From contig JAEYWL010000065.1 of NCBI GenBank assembly GCA_023428915.1, positions 1-9,696 of the forward strand: a DNA stretch of 9,696 nucleotides, read 5' to 3'. Positions 6,454 to 9,696 of the stretch are shown here, piece after piece. Positions within the stretch are counted from its first letter, which is position 1. Each line of letters starts with the position of its first letter. This stretch comes from Verrucomicrobiota bacterium. GTDB lineage: Bacteria; Chlamydiota; Chlamydiia; Chlamydiales; JAEYWL01. Under the pieces are notes generated by a model. It was not told the DNA's origin. It saw only the letters and a program-made list of their open reading frames with translations, and did not search any database. The translations under genes and the position numbers were made by a program.

Positions 6454-6590
6454 TTTGGAGTGCGGTGACTCGTCATCGCTTTAGCCCGTGTTTGACTTGT
6501 CAAACACTTCAGAATAGGGATTTAACAGGGTTCTTTTATGTTCGACAAGTCGAACATGGAGAAAGCTGCGACGAGTCGCAGCACTCCAAA
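6454..6590. repeat. Composite inverted repeat of four mini-hairpins (BIME/REP-like)
   Basis: The 137-bp element has perfect 10-bp ends, TTTGGAGTGC at 6454-6463 and its complement at 6581-6590. Each half carries two tandem small palindromes. In the left half, 6462-6479 has an 8-bp stem with one G-T pair and loop TC, and 6488-6507 has a 9-bp stem with loop TT. In the right half, 6538-6557 has a 9-bp stem with loop AA, and 6565-6582 has an 8-bp stem with loop GA. The halves are imperfect reverse complements over about 55 bases, around a 30-base unpaired centre (6508-6537). The DNA could therefore fold as one long hairpin or as four small ones. The architecture resembles bacterial interspersed mosaic or REP pairs spread by RAYT-type transposases, none of which is visible here. 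No gene is supported across it. The remaining 6591-6705 holds nothing I can recognise. Confidence 0.85.
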
Positions 6591-6705
6591 TATGTAAGAA
6601 CATATTCTAAAAAATACTCTCGAAAATGCTGTTACAAAACCTTAAGTTACGGGCAAGGAAAAGATGTAGGTAAAACTATGTTTGCACCTTTTGCGTTTCA
6701 TTTTA

Positions 6706-7671
6706 TTAGGTCGTTAGCACCAGTTTGCCGACAGAGTTTCTGTCTTCCAGCTTGCGGTGAGCTTCGGAGGCTTCGCTTAATGGAAATACCTGATTAATGT
6801 TTAATTTGAGCCAGCCTTTTTGAATTCCCTCAAGCACTGCTTGCGAGCGATGCTTTAATTCTTCCGGGCTCAAAATATAATTAAATAAACTTCCGCCAGA
6901 TACTGTTAAAGAATGCTTCATTAACGTATTAGGGGCAATAGGGTCTGCCGGTCCGCTGGCAGCGCCGAATATGACAATATTGCCGCGCAAGGCTGCTGCT
7001 TCTAAATTGCCTGCAAAGGTAGTTTTCCCGACGCCATCGATGATCAACTCAACTCCTCGCTTATCTGTCAGTTTTTTAACTTCATCCACAAAATTTTGCT
7101 TGGTGTATAGTATCACCTCATCGGCCCCTGCCTCTTTGGCCATTTTGGCTTTTTCTTCAGTTGAAACAGTACCAAATACACGCGCGCCTAAATGCTTAGC
7201 CCATTGGACAAGCAATAGACCCATGCCGCCTGCTGCTGCGTGAATGAGGACAGTATCATTTGGCTTTATTTTGCGGAATTCATGTAAAAGGTAGTGCGCT
7301 GTCATTCCTTGTAAAGGAAAAGCAGCCCCCTGCTCAAATGACAATCCCTCAGGAAGCGGAATCAAATATTTCGCGTCTATGATACATTTTTCTGCATAAG
7401 CCCCTGGTGTATGCACATAGGCTACCCGATCTCCTGGCTTTACATTAGCTACACCTTCACCGACACTTTCCACTATCCCTGCAGCTTCTAGTCCGGGAAT
7501 ATAAGGCAGAGGTACAGGATAGGTTCCTCTTCGCTGGTAGATATCGATAAAGTTAATGCCTGCCGCTTTAATGGCAACTACCGCCTCCCCTTTTTTGGGT
7601 TGCCCAAGTGCGGCTTCTTCAATTTTAAGCACTTCCGGTCCGCCAAATTGAGTCATTTTTATTGCTTTCAT
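6706..7671 (-). CDS. qor: NADPH:quinone oxidoreductase (QOR, zinc-free MDR family)
   Basis: This 321-residue soluble enzyme belongs to the medium-chain dehydrogenase/reductase superfamily and is predicted to reduce quinones with NADPH. The N-terminal GroES-like catalytic domain opens with MKAIKMTQFGGPEVLKIEE and includes AAGINFIDIYQRRGTYP (36-52) and PGLEAAGIVESVGEGV (59-74). The nucleotide-binding fold has AAAGGMGLLLVQWAKHLGA at 145-163, with the AxxGGxG loop at 146-151. The loop after the second strand (TVSTEEKAK, 168-176) carries the serine and lysine expected for the NADPH 2'-phosphate. The zinc ligands of alcohol dehydrogenases are absent, as in QOR proteins, and the length matches that family (about 320-327). 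The start is well supported by GGGAGG (7678-7683) six bases before the ATG. It lies 70 bases downstream of the methyltransferase gene on the same strand and could be co-transcribed, but an inverted repeat at its 5' edge suggests separate control. Confidence 0.93.
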   Translation of the reverse strand: MKAIKMTQFGGPEVLKIEEAALGQPKKGEAVVAIKAAGINFIDIYQRRGTYPVPLPYIPGLEAAGIVESVGEGVANVKPGDRVAYVHTPGAYAEKCIIDAKYLIPLPEGLSFEQGAAFPLQGMTAHYLLHEFRKIKPNDTVLIHAAAGGMGLLLVQWAKHLGARVFGTVSTEEKAKMAKEAGADEVILYTKQNFVDEVKKLTDKRGVELIIDGVGKTTFAGNLEAAALRGNIVIFGAASGPADPIAPNTLMKHSLTVSGGSLFNYILSPEELKHRSQAVLEGIQKGWLKLNINQVFPLSEASEAHRKLEDRNSVGKLVLTT

Positions 7672-7681
7672 ATCCCGCCTC

Positions 7682-7712
7682 CCTGGTTAATATAAATTTT
7701 TATCAAACCAGG
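7682..7712 (-). promoter_or_regulatory. Inverted repeat abutting the qor ribosome-binding site
   Basis: Perfect 7-bp arms CCTGGTT (7682-7688) and AACCAGG (7706-7712) flank 17 AT-rich bases. In the qor transcript the second arm runs into the GGGAGG Shine-Dalgarno (7678-7683). The site could be a repressor operator or a hairpin that limits ribosome access. Neither can be told apart from sequence alone, and a chance palindrome is possible. Confidence 0.35.
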
Positions 7713-7741
7713 AGCCGAATATTAATGCAATAAACCAATAA

Positions 7742-8572
7742 TCAAAGACTAGGCAACTTTGCAATTAAGCATTTTACAGTGAGGGTCCTTTGTAATAAAT
7801 AGTCTGCATGGCGCTTAACAAACTCTTCAAGCAAAGGCAAACCGGCTTGTTTTTGCTCTTCTGTTAAGGCACACCAACCGCTAAAAGACTGTAATCGGCT
7901 CATGACCTCTTCAAATGTGTATTGCTCTTCATGCTCCCAGCTATGATTCTCCACTAAAAAGCCGTGTTTTATCAGTATTTTTTCCGATTGATAATTCATT
8001 CTTGGATCAAATACAGGTTTACCAGAAACTTGTTCAATGATATCCCAAAACTCTTTTAAAATAGGTTCTGCAAAATTAGCTCTTGAAGCTAGCACTACAA
8101 TAAACATCCCGTTTGCCTGCAATCTATCGCAAATGGCCTTAATAGCTTCAGATGTAGAAAACCAGTGAAAGCAATTAAAGGCGGTTATGACATCAAATTG
8201 CTCATTGCTGAATGCTTCCGGTAAATCCACTACGTTAGCAAGAGTATACGTAATAGGGATTTCCAGCTGTTGATTATAATTTTCAGCCTCAGCAAGCATA
8301 CCCGGATCTATGTCGCAGCCTTGAACATTGTAAAAACCATGTGCATACAACTCTCTAGTGGCAATTCCCGTTCCACAACCGACATCTAATATTTTTGCCT
8401 CACATGGAATCATCTCAGCCAAAAAAGTATAAATCGCTTCTCCATACCCTCTTCGTCCTTTTGAATAGTTGGTCGCTTCTTTGCCAAATTGCGTTCCAGA
8501 AGAGACATCTCCATACAAGGAAATTGAAAATGCGGTAATAAATAACGCGTATAACCTAAAGACTTGTTTCAT
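7742..8572 (-). CDS. Class I SAM-dependent methyltransferase with apparent signal peptide
   Basis: This is a 276-residue protein. Residues 21-276 form a Rossmann-fold methyltransferase of the Methyltransf_11/25 (UbiE-like) type: GKEATNYSKGRRGY precedes motif I ILDVGCGTGIATREL (61-75), then GCDIDPGML with acidic D87/D89, VDLPEAF, and the FNCFHWF motif (132-138). The target is unknown. The oddity is residues 1-21, MKQVFRLYALFITAFSISLYG followed by DVSSG, which look like a Sec signal peptide or membrane anchor. The ATG at 8572 is preferred because AAGG lies eight bases upstream. An ATG at 8593 would add seven polar residues and has its AGGA too close. SAM is not normally available outside the cytoplasm, so this is either a membrane-tethered enzyme, an exported protein acting where SAM exists (for example in a host cell), or a misleading hydrophobic N-terminus. 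Its stop is 70 bases before qor. Confidence 0.85.
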   Translation of the reverse strand: MKQVFRLYALFITAFSISLYGDVSSGTQFGKEATNYSKGRRGYGEAIYTFLAEMIPCEAKILDVGCGTGIATRELYAHGFYNVQGCDIDPGMLAEAENYNQQLEIPITYTLANVVDLPEAFSNEQFDVITAFNCFHWFSTSEAIKAICDRLQANGMFIVVLASRANFAEPILKEFWDIIEQVSGKPVFDPRMNYQSEKILIKHGFLVENHSWEHEEQYTFEEVMSRLQSFSGWCALTEEQKQAGLPLLEEFVKRHADYLLQRTLTVKCLIAKLPSL

Positions 8573-8678
8573 ATTTTGTGCCTTTGAGTTCATTTCCTAA
8601 ATTAGTTCTGGACAAACGAGATTAAGAGATAATTCCTAAATCATCAATGGAGGTTCTTCATGGTACATAGATCTCCAC

Positions 8679-8869
8679 CCTTATTCAAACCCGACTTGCT
8701 ACCTTCTAAGAGTCAGATTCGAGTTCTTTTCCTCTAAGAGCTCGCGCGAAGCCTTGAAAATCAGTGGGCCATATTAATAATATGGCCCACTGATTTTTGC
8801 GAGCTTTAGAGAGAAAAAACTTTCGAATATGACTTATTATAAGGTAGCAAGTCGGGTTTCAAAATAAGG
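8679..8869. repeat. Palindromic repeat, copy B (complete, MITE-like)
   Basis: This is a 191-bp element whose two halves are reverse complements over almost their whole length. The outermost arms are CCTTATT at 8679-8685 and AATAAGG at 8863-8869. Next come perfect 19-bp arms 8687-8705/8841-8859, then imperfect arms through 8706-8731 and 8812-8840. Further in are the 14/13-base stem 8732-8745/8799-8811 and a perfect 19-bp core stem 8757-8775/8779-8797 with loop AAT. Hairpin and right half match copy A at 1-130. No target duplication is obvious and no protein is encoded. It fills the gap between the methyltransferase start and the ArsC-like stop, which is only five bases from its right end. It could therefore supply transcription termination for the upstream - strand genes. 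The remaining 8594-8678 shows no recognisable feature. Confidence 0.88.
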
Positions 8870-8874
8870 CATTA

Positions 8875-9231
8875 TTATTTAATTTTTTCGGACCATTCTG
8901 CTTCTTTAAATCCTAATAAGCCAAAGCCATTGCCTAATAAAAAAGGGCGTTTCACTAACATGCCATGCTGCTGAAGTAAAGCTAAAGCTTCATCTGCAGA
9001 TAAAAGCGGAAGCTTTTCTTTCAACTGCATTTCTTGGTATAGGAAACCGGAAGTATTGAACAGTTTTTTCAGGTTATTATTTTGATAACTAAGCATTTTC
9101 TGCAGTTCAGGAATTGAAGGCGTCTCTTCTGTGATTTCTTTTGCCGTAAAAGTAATCCCTCGCTGCTTTAAAAAAGATAAAGCTGCTTTGCAAGTCGAAC
9201 ATTTTCCATAAACATAAATGATCATTTTCAT
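8875..9231 (-). CDS. ArsC/Spx-family thioredoxin-fold protein
   Basis: This 118-residue cytosolic protein belongs to the ArsC-related superfamily (arsenate reductases, Spx/MgsR, YffB). The start IIYVYGKCSTCKAALSFLKQ gives a thioredoxin-like first strand and a CSTC motif (C11, C14). The later segment LVKRPFLLGNGFGLLGFKEAEW carries the family-conserved R95 and the usual G-F-x-E-x-x-W ending. Length fits the family (about 115-120). The ATG at 9231 overlaps the upstream acetyltransferase stop by four bases (ATGA, 9228-9231), and the protein then begins exactly at the domain. A frame running back to 9360 would overlap that gene by 130 bases with non-family sequence. A further ATG at 9225 is also possible. 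Whether it is a reductase or a Spx-like regulator cannot be decided. The CxxC arises in both Spx and reductase-like members; classical plasmid arsenate reductases have a single active cysteine. Confidence 0.88.
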   Translation of the reverse strand: MKMIIYVYGKCSTCKAALSFLKQRGITFTAKEITEETPSIPELQKMLSYQNNNLKKLFNTSGFLYQEMQLKEKLPLLSADEALALLQQHGMLVKRPFLLGNGFGLLGFKEAEWSEKIK

Positions 9232-9608
9232 CTCATATTGAAATTTTCTTTGTCTAAACGAACCTGAATCAAATCTTTTCTGAAGACGCCGTTTAATTTT
9301 TGATAAAATTCGATAGCTGAAATGTTCCAAGAAAAGACATGCCATTCTAACCGGCAACACTCTTTTTGCAAAGCGTAGGCAGCTATTTGTTTAAACAATT
9401 GGCTGCCAATACCCATTCTTCTGTATGCAGTCTTCACATACAGGTCCTCCAAATAGAGAATTGGGCTGCCTTGATAACCAGAAAAACCGTAATAGTATAA
9501 GGCATAACCCACAATCTGGTTATTATACACCGCAAATTCTGTAAAAAAATAGGGATTATCACCAAAGCCAAAAGCTTTAAACCCAAGTTGTCCCCTAAAT
9601 CTTAGCAC
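9228..9608 (-). CDS. GNAT acetyltransferase (diamine/SSAT-like), apparently 5'-truncated
   Basis: The frame of 126 residues, read from a GTG at 9608, contains most of a GNAT domain. Strand IVGYALYYYGFSGYQG (32-47) is followed by YLEDLYVKTAYRRMGIGSQLF (52-72), with the acetyl-CoA loop RxxGxG at 63-68, and then CCRLEWHVFSWNISAIEFYQKLNG (84-107). The LEDLYV and RLEWxVxxWN elements are characteristic of the spermidine/spermine (diamine) N-acetyltransferase-like branch. Such proteins are usually about 150-170 residues. Here the first beta strand and helices, roughly 35-45 residues before GDNPYFF, are missing. The upstream frame stays open to 9677 but does not look like the family N-terminus. There is no Shine-Dalgarno at the GTG. 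I infer truncation by insertion or rearrangement near 9605-9620. The stop overlaps the ArsC-like start by four bases. Confidence 0.75.
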   Translation of the reverse strand: MLRFRGQLGFKAFGFGDNPYFFTEFAVYNNQIVGYALYYYGFSGYQGSPILYLEDLYVKTAYRRMGIGSQLFKQIAAYALQKECCRLEWHVFSWNISAIEFYQKLNGVFRKDLIQVRLDKENFNMR

Positions 9609-9696
9609 AAGCTTAATTAGATAATTGAGATGGCGCAGATAATGCCGAAGCCAAGGGTTCTTCCCCTTGGCAAGGCGTTAGATGCGTCAGATCGAT
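9609..9696. other. Possible edge of an inserted element, with hairpin and open + frame
   Basis: This stretch replaces the expected 5' part of the acetyltransferase gene. It contains a perfect 8-bp hairpin, 9650-9657 with 9664-9671 around TTCTTC. It also holds a + strand frame open from ATG 9630 to the window end, starting MAQIMPKPRVLPLGKALDAS. No Shine-Dalgarno is seen, and the frame is too short to identify. It could be the end of an insertion sequence carrying its transposase start, or unrelated intergenic DNA. Confidence 0.25.

Noticed and set aside
6420..6797. A + strand frame of 125 codons across the composite repeat and the end of the quinone reductase gene.
   Set aside because: It translates palindromic repeat DNA and the antisense of qor. 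It has no Shine-Dalgarno and no protein-like character.
9232..9360. N-terminal extension of the ArsC-like protein.
   Set aside because: It lies within the acetyltransferase frame. The ATGA overlap at 9228-9231 gives the usual family length and a domain-exact start.

Overview
The window is a gene-dense, moderately AT-rich bacterial segment of ordinary housekeeping and accessory genes, broken up by two families of palindromic repeat. No rRNA, tRNA, CRISPR array, phage gene or complete insertion sequence was seen. The proteins suggest a Gram-negative bacterium. Short intergenic gaps, exported small proteins, palindromic repeats and a few decaying genes would fit an amoeba-associated, Chlamydia-like or Legionella-like organism. 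That placement is a low-confidence guess from general appearance, because no taxonomic marker gene is present.

Layout. (1) Positions 1-130 are most of a palindromic repeat (copy A) cut by the window edge. (2) Positions 213-3572 on + form a tight three-gene unit: a CPA1-type Na+/H+ antiporter, an aldo/keto reductase, and a six-helix K+-channel-like protein whose start overlaps the reductase stop. (3) Positions 5582-3614 on - form a convergent unit: a small frameshifted gene, a HAD-IIA phosphatase-like protein, a HIT protein with an ATGA overlap, and a Nudix-fold protein with a degraded catalytic box. (4) Positions 5757-6408 on + hold an exported cupin-like protein and a possible 27-residue peptide. 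(5) Positions 6454-6590 are a 137-bp composite inverted repeat made of four mini-hairpins. (6) Positions 9608-6706 on - hold a GNAT acetyltransferase that looks 5'-truncated, an ArsC/Spx-like protein (ATGA overlap), a complete copy (B) of the first repeat, a SAM methyltransferase with an apparent signal peptide, and an NADPH:quinone oxidoreductase. The last 90 bases may be the edge of an inserted element.

How the genes may work together. The + unit reads as monovalent-cation homeostasis (proton/sodium exchange plus potassium conductance) with an NADPH-dependent reductase between. This recalls the eukaryotic Kv-beta/K+-channel pairing, but here it is only an inference from gene order. The HAD-HIT-Nudix unit groups three nucleotide or phosphoester folds, each with a departure from its textbook active site. 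The strongest non-coding signal is the repeat pair A/B. Where the two copies differ inside their stems, two substitutions are matched by compensating changes on the partner strand, so base pairing has been kept.
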